A DNA stretch of 64,000 nucleotides from Enoplolaimus lenunculus (lineage: Eukaryota; Nematoda; Enoplea; Enoplida; Thoracostomopsidae): assembly GCA_030248215.1 (NCBI GenBank), contig JASANG010001110.1:1-64000 (forward strand), given 5' to 3'. Below, piece after piece: positions 52,004 to 64,000 of this stretch (positions are counted from its first letter, which is position 1; each line of letters begins with the position of its first letter). Both the position numbers and the translations under genes were made by a program. The notes under the pieces are model-generated. The model made no database searches. It saw only the letters and a program-made list of their open reading frames with translations, and had not been told where the DNA came from.

Positions 52004-55000
52004 CTAAACACTTAAATATTTATCAATCAGACCAATCCACGTCTGCGCAATTTGTGGCGAATCAGCCATAAAATTGTACGATCGTTTGACAGTGCGAATC
52101 TGCAAAAATATTAAAGTTTAATTAAATTTATCAACACTGCTTTTACAGTCATAGCTCCAGTCAGGTTAGCGGCGTCCACTGCAAAACATTACATATTTTC
52201 GCGATTAGCAAAACTGTTCAAACAATGCGTTTTCGTTTGATGTCATCAGTGTTGCTCATAGTTATATTCTATGCGGGAAAAAAATTAAACCACATACTTC
52301 AAAAAACGCTCCGTCCAACTTGTTCGGGGCCCCAGGCACTGGAGGAATCGTACTGACAGCTTGAACATCGCACAACTCAATCGTTCCTTTACACTGTGTG
52401 TCGTATTTCGTATCAAAATAGAGCAACTGAAATTAAATATAATGAGTAACAATAAAAGAGAGAAACGTTACGAAAACAAAACACCAAAACCACGTATTTT
52501 GCTATCATTAAAGCTGTGCTGTTTGTCGCAGTACGTTTTTTCGCAACTTTAACATTTAACGAATTATAATAGTTTTAGCCATCATTATATGAACCTTGGA
52601 CATTTTCTACTTTAACAACATTTGCATGGCAAAAAAGAAGTAAATACTTTGCTGGCTTTGATGCATCGAATAAAACAATGAATTCACAACGTGGTACTAA
52701 ATTATCCATCGGTAAAACAACAGTTAGATTTGATTTTAATAAAAAGAACCAATTATTAATTATTCCTCACCTGATGATTCAAGCTATCAAGCACAAAATA
52801 TCGTTGTTTCCATGCTTTCAAAATATGGCCACGTTTGTAAAGTTCACCTTCGTAAGCTCGGTGTTGATTTGCCGCTGTTGTTGTTGCTGCTGTTGCTGTC
52901 GTCGATGATGCAGCCAACTGACCAGCACCTGAAACATTTAACCAACTACGATAGTAGTTTAAGTCGGTGATTTCACTTATAACGTAAATACGTCATCGTT
53001 GCATCAGAAATATTCAGAAACGCTGCTCAAAAGAGTGTTTGAATACAAATTTAAGTTTCACATAAAGGGTTAATATACCAACTTAAACTTTTAACCATCC
53101 ATAAAGCTAATAATAGTAACCCCCCACCCCTGCATACGCTCTGAACACAACATTCCCGAAGAAGATACAAATTCAATATTCTAAAATCAGCAATCACATA
53201 CCTCTTCCCGCTTGACCACCGCGCCCAGTGCCAACCTTACTGGAGCCTGGTGCATTCACTGGGGCGCCTCTTGGATCGATAGTTTTAATTTTTGACGTTC
53301 CACAGCACTTTGTCCGCAACGAAACGCTGCATTTTTCGTGACAAATGTAATCGCATTTCGAGCATCGAACGCCTGAAACAACAACATAAACTAAAAAGCC
53401 CTGGTATTAACGTATGCTGACTGATATCGTTTTCTTAAAACACCAGAAATAAGAAAATTTCCAACAAACTCACAGTGAGGCCGAGTTGGTTTGCCATTCT
53501 TGCAAATAATGCAAAAAAACGCTCAGCAGAATTTACTTAATATCAAACGATTTTTAGGTACATGAGAATTGTTTGTTAAATCGCAAGATATGTATTTCAA
53601 TCTAACTGAAACCGAAATATGAAAAACGATCATTGAAAATTTAATTAAACAATAATAAAATATAAAAATGAATACATTAAAATACATTCAAACTAACCGT
53701 TACTGCCCCAAATATACTGCTTGCAACTATCGCAATGAACCGCAGTCACCATAGCACTATATTTGTGCCATTCGTGCTGCGTAAAAGCCGGATCGTATTC
53801 TGCGCTTTCCAGTGCATCACTTTCTTCAAGATGTGTGCTCAAATTGCGAAACACAGTTGACGCTGTGCGGCCACGAAGCAACAGCTGAACTGTAGAACGT
53901 TTGTGGAGCGCTTTGCTCAACCATCGAGACCATTCTGCATTTTCAAGTAGCGCTTCTGTGTTCTGAATTTAATTAATTTATATTGCGGTACAAAAATTGC
54001 AAAAATCAACATAAAACATAACTAAAAACTAATTAGAAAAGATATTAATATACAATTATAATTTATTAAATATACGAATCAACCGGAAACTTATAACATA
54101 TTAATCAAAACTAAACGCAATTTATAAACAAACGGCATACCAGCTAAATCTAACTAACAACTATATCTCCACAATTTTTTCCTCAGTTTCTGTGCATTCG
54201 AATAATTTACTCGTACCCGCATACTTACAGTATCTATAAACCTGTTCAGAAAACAAGCTTGTCACCTACAGACGTTACGCATTTTCCCAAACGCAACGCA
54301 TGTTTCCTGAAATTTTTGTCATGAATTCTTCTACGCACCAAAATACTACAAAAAAACTATCGTTAACTGGTGGGTGACACGCAATTTGAGAAGACGGTTT
54401 CAATTGTGAATTCTACTTACGACAACAACGTCATTTTCAGCTTTTTCCACAACTTCGGTCCATTGTCGTGGCTGCCGGTCTAAATCACGCTCAATTGCAA
54501 TAATTTCCTGCAACACAACCACTAAAAATATAAAGCAGTGTAAACAGAAGAAAAATTTATTCTTAATTAAGTAAACGAAATGTTTGTATAAATTGATAAG
54601 TACGTCGATAGCAGAAATGTTAGCAGCCTAAAAGTTGCCATGAGTATTTTGTGATTAATAAAGGAACCAGATCGATAAAATGGCGGCTGCCCAATCATAT
54701 CTGAAAATGCTTTTGTCATATTATAGGCCACATTACATTCATAATTTGCCTAGCATTTTAAGACAATAATGAACCTCAGCCCAAAATAGGCACTTTGTGC
54801 ACTTTGTTCCACATTAACGCTTATGCAAAACCTTAGGCATATACTTTGGCATAGGTAAGCATATTCTCAGACATAAGCCTAAAGCTTAAACGTGCAGTAC
54901 GGGGAGTGTACAATAGGTTTAAAATAATCAAACAACGAGAAAATTAATCAAAACAAGAAAATCTAATTCACCTCTATAACCGCTTGACTCCGAGGTATTT

Positions 55001-58000
55001 GGTTAAATTTGACGCTGTGATAATTTCGATCAATAATAGTGCGAGAAGACTGCAAAATACCAAGGCTGTTCAACATTTCTGACTGTTCATTCTGACGCTC
55101 TTGAAGCTCTCCAAAGGCAGTTTCTGAAACATGGAAAATCACAACTGTTTAACCTCGGAAAGGATTAAGTGCGCTGTAATCGCGATTATGTCTGCGGTTG
55201 CGGGTTTATAATCGCAGCAGAATTTTCTTCGCTCGCGACCAGTCTAGCCTTAAACCGCGGTTGTAACCGCGTTTACTAAATGGTTGAAAAAACCATACAA
55301 GGTAATCGCGGTTGCGGTCGCCGTTATGGCCGTATAAGCAGACCTGACAGTCTTTCTAAAATGTCAACTGTCATCCGGTGAGCAGTCCGTCACAGTCTGC
55401 CATTTGCTTGCGCACAATGCCGTAAGATAACGAACGGCGCCGTACAACAAGCATAGCACCATCCTTACCTAAATCGTACGAAACACCATGCGACAGCGGA
55501 TCATCGGTGAAAAATTCCCATAATTCCAGCACTGCGAGGCTGTAGACAGGCCGGAGCACTTTGTAAACATCAGAGCGTGCGGCAAAATTATGAAACATGG
55601 CACTTGTTCGTGATTGTTCGTCAATAAACTCCCACATCGATATATTCGGTCGCATACCGTTTGGATAATGCGTTGGTGAAGTTTTCTAAAACATTACGAA
55701 ACAAAACTGTACTTCTGCTTAACATAACCATTTGGAAACGATTGATCTCTACTAATACGTACAAGTTGCTGCTGTAAGTTCTCTGTCCGCCAAAATTTGC
55801 ACATGTGAACAAGGCTTTAATTATCAAAAAATTCCAAACATCGTAAACATTAGAAACCGCACAGAATATTAACCAATACCTACTGAATAAATTTCTTGTT
55901 CATTTGGGCCTAAATTTTTAACGCAGCCGACGGTCAATTCATTAGGTTAACATCAAGTTATGAAACACCAAAAACTGGACCCGATAGTGAAAATACTGCA
56001 TTTCCGTATGCGTAGCTGAAAATACAATTACATCCGTACTGATACCAACAGAATCCAGCTGTTGTTGACCAGAATTAACCAACAGTACGCCGCCCCCAAT
56101 AACAGTTATGGCGGTCTTGGTCAAAAAATTACTCGAGATTGAGACTGCTCGTCTCGCTGTCGGTCAATGTTTTACCTTTACGAACCCAAAATGAAGTAAA
56201 ATGTTTCTAATGCAACTTCCACAATATCATGTGTACATCAGGTGACCTTTGAGGGGATAGACTAAATAAACAGTGTGCGTTGCGATCTGTTCAACAGGAA
56301 GGTAGAGCCGAAAAAACTAAACATTTTGTTTTGGACGCACACCACCGAAACTCCAAAAATGAAAACCAAGACCTGCCAAATCCATAGACTTGCCGAGACC
56401 GAGACTGAGACCGCCCATCCCTGCCGAACAATCCGTAAAACACACTCACTTTGCTCCCAGGCAACGAGCCTCCGCTCCCTGTGTGTGAGCCAGCGTTTCC
56501 GGTAAGCGACTGCCGTATAGCTCTAAATCCAGGCCGGCGTGAATTTCCAGTTCCGGTTCCATCGAACGAAATCAATCCGCATTCAAAACGATCTGCTTCA
56601 CAGTCCATTAGAAACGTTGAAAAATGAACTGCGACCGAATGATACGCGATAAACCGCAAATAGAAATCGTTGAATTCAAATGCGCCAGGAAATTGTGACA
56701 TAATCTACAACGCCAACAATAACTATACGAAAATCATGCTACTTCGCAGCGCACCAGGACACATCCGTAGCCAAATGGGGGCAAGGGGTTTAAACCGCCA
56801 AGGAAACATTTGCCTCTTCCCCGCGTTCGAAGCGTATCACCCCAATAGTAAGCCATTTGAAATCCGCGCATGCCATTAATTCTAAAATTTCATGCCCTTT
56901 CAAACTCAAAATGATAAAATTCATTTAAAAAAGAAATCAGTTGCTTACAGTACAACATCAGTAATAATTATCCTCCTTGAATAATACGCTCAAAATCTAA
57001 ACCTACAACCAGGCAGACTAACCTGATGAACGGCATCTAAAAACTGCAAAAATATCGGTGCAAAACCGCTATGTTGTGACTCCGCAGTGTGATTACTACG
57101 ATGCGAAAATCGATGTCCAAATGCGAGCCATTCTTTTTCGACCAACATCCGGAATCCGTCGATGGTTCGATAATGGGGATCAAGCATAATTTGTGTAAGT
57201 GAAACAATCTAAACAAGCAGTAGACTGACTGTTGTTACTGTAAAAACTAACTGTCCAAATTCTCAAAACAGAATAGCACATTTTGAGTTTCAATATAGTC
57301 CTGTTGCTTTAGAAACGGTGAACGAACGTCTGGGAATTTAAAAAAACAGTTTTATACGCAGTTTATAACAGTATAATTATTTTCTAATCTTCCATTGACG
57401 TTTCACCGCTTCAAAGAACCAAACGAAACTGAATTATATCATAATCTGAACTGATTTTGAATCAAAATTCTATCCGGAATCGTTATTTTGCACAATGGTT
57501 TGCTAGTTTATAAATTTATTATGAGACCTAATATAGATATAGGCGTGCCCTCGTTCGGCCCACATCAAAATTGGCCGACAGTAAAATTTGGCATGAAACA
57601 ATTTCTTTCAATGGACACACAATAATACATCCACTCCCAAAATTTCGGAAGATATCAGTGAAAAAGCACCATTAATGGTTTTGAAACTACACGCTAGATT
57701 TTCACGACTACATTTCGTACTGTCCGTGATTGTAGACGAGAAAAATACTATTATTTGTGAATAATCCCAAGCAAAAGCTACAGCAAATTGTCTAATTACT
57801 GTAAGGATGGCATTATACTTGAAATAACTTTCGTCAGAGTCCGTCAACTTTCGGGGTGCCGGATGGTGCCGCACGACATATATAGCGCCACCCTAAGCCG
57901 ACCGAGTTGTTGGCCGAATGAGAGCAATCCGGCTTATGACAATACCCAACTTGATTTATTTATATCAACCTTCACATTGTAATCAAAGCTGTAAAAACCA

Positions 58001-61000
58001 AATTGCTAAAACTTACTCCTCTGCAGTTAACCCCCTGCGAACCCCAAAGCTAATTTTCGTTTACTTGAGTAGTAGCATCCCAGCCATCTTCGAGGCAAAC
58101 GGCGACTGAAGAGTTCTGACAACTGATTAAATCCACAATGCGTCCTGAATAGTAGAGCAAGTTTCGAATCTAAAACAAATAATATTACGTCAATCAATGT
58201 CTTACGACGTTATTATTGTTGTTATTTCCATTTTCCAGACGTCATGTTACCTCAACATTACTCCTGAATAAAACTGTTCGAAACACCACATGACGATAGC
58301 TTCAGAAATCAAAATATTACTATAATCGATGATAACACAAAATTACCCATACACAAATTGAGACCATTCAATGCTGCTCAAGCTACAATACCAATCACCA
58401 ACTAATGACAGGCAGTAAACCAATATTTATACTACCAGCCCTGGTTTTCTTATTGTTAGCAGGTCCGGAAAGACTTAGGTCTCCCGGCCTTAAATCACCT
58501 GCTTAGAATTGGCCCATGTATAGAACAAGGCCGGATCGTTTTCCGGAGGTGCTATAATAGAGTCAGTTTAAGCTTTAGACTAATTTTTTTTGATAAGGCT
58601 TCAGCTTACTTAGGCTTAGGGTTAGGAATAGGCTCATCCATACACTTAGGCTTAGGTATATGCTTAAACTACTGTTCCGGCCCTGTTCTATACATGGGCC
58701 CTAGAATTGATAATGAAGTTCAAATCTTATTCACCATTACCTGATTAAAAACCGGCGGTCGGCTAAAACGGAACGATTGTTTCTTACCCCCCCATACGTA
58801 TTAATTTTACGACTTGAACACTACAACCTGTTGCAACCATTCAGAATCGTCCAAATCCTTCAAGAACGTATACGTTCCATCTGCTTCTCCGTTTGAGATT
58901 GCAATTGATGACGGTGCCGCAACACGAAGCAACTTTTTCAACGCAGCTTTAGTTTGTCGTGGTTCAACCACGTCCACAGGTATGAACTCAACCGTTCGAT
59001 CAAGTTTCAAAGCCTATAATGCATCGTCCACAATTATTTTGCATACGCTCACACTTTAAAAACACAGATTATTTCACACACGACTCTTGAATCCATTTGG
59101 ATTTTTGACGCAAAATTAAAAAATTATGGTGGCGTTCAACAAAATAGTCAGAAATAATCTAATCAACTCCAGTTGGTGATATCTCTAGTAACTTTCGAAC
59201 AACTTAACCACTTAGTTTTGTGTACATTTTTCAGAGTCTGAACTGCCACAATTCTGTTGCTTGAAATTTCGTTAACTGAACAGGCGATAGAATCTGTTTG
59301 AGAATAGGAACTCAAAGCAATAAGAGATCCGTCGTCGAACGACACTGTGTGCCGTTGTGTGCAATTTCTAAACAAAAGAAATTTTTTTGACTTGCGACAA
59401 GTATACCATAACCCAACTCGTATTTTATATCTGATTCACTACTGTTATCAAAAATCATTTTACATGAATCGCGAAATACCATCACACTAACCTTCATTTG
59501 ACTACGTTCACCAAAAATATAACACGAAACCAAATCAAGCGACTGTGAAACAGCGGTTGTCCCATGACCAGACGGGGGCAAATTCAGTTTTGTGTTAGAC
59601 GCATATCCACTTTGTCCACCAGGGTTTATTGTTGCAGAGTGACCCTGACCAGTAATGCACTGAGAAGACGGCTGTACAGACAAATGTCTTCGTGCTACAG
59701 CCCCAGACGATACTGAAGCTCCCAAAGCGGCACCGCCAATTGAATGATGCCCAGGAGAAGGCGATGCAGATGCATAGCGCTGACCAGTAGCCACTGACCC
59801 AGGGGGGCGTAATGTGTTGTATAGTTGTGCAGCCATTGCTGGAATACAGCATAAGAATGCTCTTATACATACACATTCACCTCATTTACACTAAGGTTAA
59901 CGATAAAGCTTACCAATGCGAAATATAATTTTGTTGCTAAGTGTAAGTCTATAAATAATGTGTGGAAAAGTCTACAAAGCCCAAATCAGGTGTGCAAAAA
60001 ACGATTCCAACAAACGCGGCGAACCATTTTGCATTCTCCGTCGTGGTAATACAAAACTACACACAAACTCTCAAAACATTCTCAAACTTGTTTCCAAAAC
60101 AAACACTCCCAGCCACATTTTTCAACGACTAACCCATCTTACACAGTGGCGACTACGCTCTACACTCCCTATATATAATTCGCATTAAAATTATAGACGT
60201 CCAGCTAATAAAACCCTTCAAAACCAACTACTCAAAATACCAACCGGCATACCTTTACTGGTCACTTTACTGCCTCGAATAGTACTTCGTACGCCAGATC
60301 CATGATGATGACCACTGCTTGCAGTAGCAGACGAAATTGTAAGGGTTTTTCCACCAAAGTCACCTCGCGAATTCCTATTTCTACCTGTTGCCGAGACTGG
60401 ACCAAAATCAACCGATGCCGGACTGACACTGCCTGTCAGTGACGCTGTATCGAATCCAGCCAGTGCGAAAGAGTCAAGTGAAAGCAGTGATTCTCTGAAA
60501 TAGAAAAGTTTCAAAAAAGTTGCTACCACTTACTAGCGTAACCAGAAAACAGCAACGGAGGCACGACCATCTATTATAATTAAACATTCTGTATGCATAC
60601 GTACTAGAGGTAATAAAGCAAGTGTATTGGTTGAAAAATTATCAGACGGCAATCCTTGACTTATTAAATGTTAAAAACTTTAAGACAGTTTGCCTCGCTG
60701 CCTACGTCACTGGGTGTTAAGAAACATACATATTTATACATATACAACATCCTTTTTTCAAACTTCAATGTGAGCTCAGAAACTGGAAAATTTGAGCTGG
60801 CCAACGAATCAACCAGAGTACAAACGACCGGATTTAGCGTGTTCTGAGAACGATTTGCTACCATAACAAAGCAAATATAGCACCATAACGTTCGAACACA
60901 GCCAATTATCTATCTCATACCCTGCTCAAGCCACAATGACATTAAACTGGTTAACCAGGTTATAATTGCGGCGTTTCGTGAAAAAAAGATAAAACTAACA

Positions 61001-63851
61001 AACCAACCTGGATGACGCTAACGAACGAGACAGCGTCGGCTGCGCTGGACTCAAATCTGCAATCGCCATAAAATAGCGCTCTTGTTCTGCACGAGACCGC
61101 AACACAGCACCGCTTGCCGTTTGAGCAAGTGTAGTGGACTGGTAGCCTGCTTAAATACAAACACACGGCAACAGTTAACAAACACTAAATTGAGCACACA
61201 GTCAAAATAATGATAATACAATATAATAATTACTATTTTCATAATATTACAAGGTACAATAGTACCATAACGGTTGGGTTGTTGAAATTTAGCCGGCTGA
61301 AAAAAACAAACGTCAACAACATTTCCCTTAATTTATATTAATGGGCATAGGTCGTGCGAAAATAATGTTTATGCAAACAAAATCACGAAAATATAAATAT
61401 TTTCACACTACAGGCAACAGTGCATGGTGGAAGGATTGTTCAAATCTCCGTCAAGTGTTAGCTCAAGTTACATATGCTCAAGTGCTTACTGAAGTCACCA
61501 GCAGGGCGCAACCGGAATTCAGCTCGTGGCATTGTTCACCTCCAGGTTCCAATTCCTGTAAATTTTTATCGGAATTAAGAATTCCGGTTTTTATTTTTGG
61601 TTAATGGAACTGAAGATATTTTACTAAAAATGACGATAAAATTAAATAGATTTTATTCGTATAGTATATAAACCTTGACAACCGCCGAAAATAAACCATC
61701 GCAGGTAGATTTCGCTTCCGTGGATTTTATAAAAGTCTAATATACAACAGATAAAGTGAATACCTATTTCCAACTACGGTTATTTCACCAATAATATTGC
61801 AAAAAAGAAATAAATAAAACGAATCTTTCGGTGGCATGTATTTTTCGTTTTCTGGTTCTGGCAATTTTTTTAAATTCCGGTTCCGGTAAATTTGTCATAA
61901 GTCCGGATGTACCAAGGTCACCAAATATTTTATTTTCAACAAAATAATGTAAACTACAAAACAGTGTGAAATGACTAGACAGAGTTCAGTAATCAGAACC
62001 TTTCCATAATATTTAGACTGCTACATTAGGTTAATACTTACCAACAAAGACTCGTTTAGTAACTTAGGCAATTTATTCCACTTATAAGAGCTTCAAAATT
62101 AAACCACAAATCAACAGTCAAATGCAAATGCTGTTGAGTTAACAAGACGTGTGTAAGCAATTTACACAAATTGCACTTAGTTATATTACACAAAAACTGT
62201 AATGTACAAGTTAACAAGAGAGTCGAAAACTCATAAACAGTACGCAAGTGAACACATTGGCTGGGTTTCTGAATCCCTACTTAAGTACGATTTAGAGGTT
62301 AAGTATGTGCTATGCAATTACTTAACTATTTTGTCGTTGTTAAAAGCTTACTTAAGTTAAGTAAATGCTTAAGTCGCTGACTAAATTTGTCACATTGCAG
62401 ATTAGCAGCTCAGGCATACTAACCATATTCTAACTGATTTTGTATACTCATGGTGCCCCCTTAATCTAAACCAGAACTATTACTATTATGTTATAACAGT
62501 GGCTCACGTTTAGCATTTGTCTGTTATTGTTCAAAAAGTTAAGTATTTACTTAAGTAGGTGACTTAACTACTTAAGTATAACTTAAGTAAATACTTAAGT
62601 AAGATTTCGGAAACGCAGCAATTGCGTTTGAAAGAATGCACCCAGTACGCGTTGCGTTTTTCGTCAACACCATTCCTATTTTGCCAATTATGAAGAAAAT
62701 AAACAATTTAGATTACGTTGGTACTTATTGTGCCATGCTAATTAAACCAAGTTGCATACTCTTGCCTAGAATCATTATCAGGTCACGATGTTAATGTAAG
62801 TATATTATGCGTTATGCCTGTGATAATTTTGATCTATTCACAACAAATTCTACAGCTATAAAACACATTACACTTCACACCACACCACAAAACACTAACG
62901 CTGCTTACGAATTTGGTCTTCAAGTATAGCAGCTGAATATACGATTACTATCGTTACTCAATAATCAAAGGCAACATAACTCAATTTCTTCATGTCCACA
63001 GGGTTCCACCGCGGACATCTGGCACTTATAAACACTTTCTCGGACCAAAATGAGCATTTAAATCTAATATGTTACACCGCTGAGTTGCAGCTTAACCACT
63101 GTTTTGTTTACAGTCATAAACCTACTATATAACACTAAACTTGTACGTTTACATATCAAAATGTCACAAAAACAGTTGAAATTCAAAAAGACTTGAGAAC
63201 AATTCTGTGAGAATTATTTTAATATCCTACCGTTACTACTCATTCTCTCGTGATAAAAGCAAAATACAAATAACAATAAACTAATTATTTCCGATGCACC
63301 TACATACCTGCTGTTTGTTGGATGCCTTGCGAATGCTGTTTGATTCTACCGACAACACCTTTGGTTTGAAATCCAGCGCCACGCAACAGCAACGCTCCTT
63401 CTTTGTTGCACCAAGTAATCGCTGGAAATCTGTAAAATAATATACAACAATCACTACTAATTATTAAAATATTAAATATAGGCAGATTCGAAACTTAGAA
63501 CAGCAAAGAAATCATCTTAACAAACTAAAGAAGCAAACGCAAACACCGGTTATTGTTGATTTGAACGGTGAAGTTGACTACGGTACTACCGAAGGTAATT
63601 ATGATTAGCTTAAAGTTGCCGACTTAAATGGTTTGTATATAGAACTTTTGAACATATGAGTACGTATTGTGATCGCTTAAATTATGGACAGAAATTACCT
63701 TATATTTTTGCACACAGTAAGATTTGTACGATTTGATTTGGTTATAAACAGTGGCAAAGTTATTCCTTACCTGCCCTGCCTATGGCCTTTTGCGACTTTA
63801 CGGATACTTTCGTCACTGATTCTTTTTGGCACAATCAAAATTGAGGGATAG
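52004..63851 (-). CDS. SET-binding factor / MTMR5-13 pseudophosphatase, C-terminal 978 residues (17 exons, N-terminus outside window)
   Basis: SBF proteins pair with active myotubularins and act as Rab guanine-exchange factors through an N-terminal DENN domain (not in this window). Exons, 5' to 3': 63851-63771, 63429-63308, 61146-61008, 60494-60253, 59838-59492, 59013-58828, 58169-58065, 57208-57023, 56704-56450, 55685-55469, 55123-54972, 54507-54421, 53962-53698, 53372-53202, 52928-52771, 52426-52298, 52099-52004; all phases agree. The myotubularin-like domain includes [71 protein letters not shown] and [14 protein letters not shown]. The active-site loop reads [12 protein letters not shown]: Cys and Arg of the catalytic HCSDGWDRT are Leu and Ala, so it is catalytically dead. 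Then a coiled stretch, a C1 domain ([13 protein letters not shown] ... [12 protein letters not shown]) and a C-terminal PH domain ([20 protein letters not shown]). The C1 domain is known from insect Sbf and not from vertebrate SBF1/2. Confidence 0.9.
57805..57893. mobile_element. M4 MITE in an SBF intron
   Basis: The ends GGATGGCATTATACTT and TATATAGCGCCACCC are inverted, with TAA on both sides (57802-57804, 57894-57896). 89 bp. Confidence 0.78.
58511..58700. mobile_element. M1 MITE in an SBF intron
   Basis: The ends GGCCCATGTATAGAACAAGG and CCTGTTCTATACATGGGCC are inverted. Flanks TTAGAATT (58503-58510) and CTAGAATT (58701-58708) match 7 of 8. The core has GGCTTAGG-type units. Confidence 0.88.
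61502..61916. mobile_element. M2 hAT-like MITE in an SBF intron
   Basis: The left end is CAGGGCGCAACCGGAATTC and the right end TCCGGATGTACCAAG. Flanks GTCACCAG (61494-61501) and GTCACCAA (61917-61924) match 7 of 8. The body closely resembles that of the 42353 copy (for example TTTTACTAAAAATGACGATA in both), so these two belong to one subfamily. Confidence 0.82.
62259..62620. mobile_element. M3 MITE in an SBF intron
   Basis: The ends GGCTGGGTTTCTGAATCC and GATTTCGGAAACGCAGCA are inverted, flanked by ATT (62256-62258, 62621-62623). Body and ACTTAAGTA units match the copy at 30784-31152. Confidence 0.8.
62624..62775. mobile_element. M5 element fragment next to M3
   Basis: GAATGCACCCAGTACGCGTT with GCGTTTTTCG and, further on, AGTTGCATACTCTTGCC are M5 inner-arm blocks. 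The outer left end is missing, apparently cut by the M3 insertion at 62259-62620. Confidence 0.5.
63483..63608 (+). repeat. Exon-like segment, relative of 49747-49863, antisense in an SBF intron
   Basis: The frame [20 protein letters not shown] then [19 protein letters not shown] ends in TAG at 63606-63608. It lies between SBF exons 63429 and 63771 on the opposite strand. It may be part of an unrecognised dispersed element or of a duplicated host exon. Confidence 0.5.
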
Positions 63852-64000
63852 CTGAAATACACAACGTACTTATTGTTAGACGTTTATTTGCATTTACTGT
63901 CAATTATGTTAAGGGATTGTGAAAAATAACCGTGGCGTTATTTATAATTTTGACTTTTAATGCCGTGCAGCGTAGGTACCACAGCTACCCCAATGAATAT

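Noticed and set aside
53477-53501. Possible extra 25-nt SBF exon (NGKPTRPH) between the two C1-domain exons
   Set aside because: It has AG and GTGAGT borders, but 25 nt would break the frame between the flanking exons, which join in phase without it and give C-x2-C-x11-C-x2-C. The direct join is about two residues shorter than most C1 domains, so cDNA would settle it.
59163-59375. 70-codon minus-strand frame between two SBF exons
   Set aside because: The flanking exons (59492 and 59013) join in phase and without a gap relative to the family; this frame adds unrelated sequence.

Overview
This window is nuclear DNA from an animal, most likely an invertebrate. Genes are split by short GT-AG introns (about 70-2,000 bp), the DNA is AT-rich, and short non-autonomous DNA transposons are everywhere. 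A SET-binding-factor gene that carries a C1 domain points to a non-vertebrate. A tunicate-like compact genome would fit, but the sequence does not prove it. No prokaryotic, organellar or viral features were seen.

Six protein genes can be rebuilt exon by exon, with reading phase agreeing at every junction: (1) DPM2, minus strand, cut by the left edge (1-210); (2) beta-sarcoglycan, minus, 4557-11189, first exon not found, with a nearly intact LINE in one intron; (3) a NEMO/optineurin-type coiled-coil zinc-finger protein, plus, 12856-18006, complete; (4) a copine, plus, 23445-37449, complete, with two alternative versions of one C2A exon and a long Pro/Gly/Tyr-rich tail; (5) a ZC2HC1-type double C2HC zinc-finger protein, minus, 40591-43018, complete; (6) a myotubularin-related pseudophosphatase SBF/MTMR5-13, minus, 52004-63851, C-terminal 978 residues only. 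Beta-sarcoglycan and the NEMO/optineurin gene are head to head; copine and ZC2HC1 converge.

The space between exons is largely transposon-derived. Recurring families, with names used only here, are: M1 (155-232 bp, ends GGCCCATGTATAGAAC, 8-bp target duplications, TTAGGC-like core); M2 (ends CAGGGTGCAACCGG, about 360-660 bp, 8-bp duplications, full of CCGGAA); M3 (ends GGCTGGGTTTCTGAA, core of ACTTAAGTA, 3-bp ATT duplication); M4 (about 90-110 bp, ends GGGTGGCGCTATACTT, TAA/TTA duplication); M5 (310-390 bp, ends CAAGAGT, inner GTGTGCAACTGGGTACATTC); M6 (ends CCCTATTCACACGTGCAAG); M7 (ends GGGATGTGCCGAT, 8-bp duplication). One piggyBac-type element (TTAA duplication) is nested in an M3 copy. 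A second, 5'-truncated LINE lies at 51065. The region 46.8-49.7 kb holds a young 809-bp tandem duplication and a young inverted duplication.

The most interesting signals are: the mutually exclusive copine C2A exons; a six-unit 52-bp minisatellite just upstream of the copine start codon, each unit with a consensus CCAAT box; a PSAP plus PPPY motif pair in the copine tail; transposon ends lying on splice donors (ZC2HC1, and possibly SBF); and a tandem run of four M5 copies filling one copine intron.
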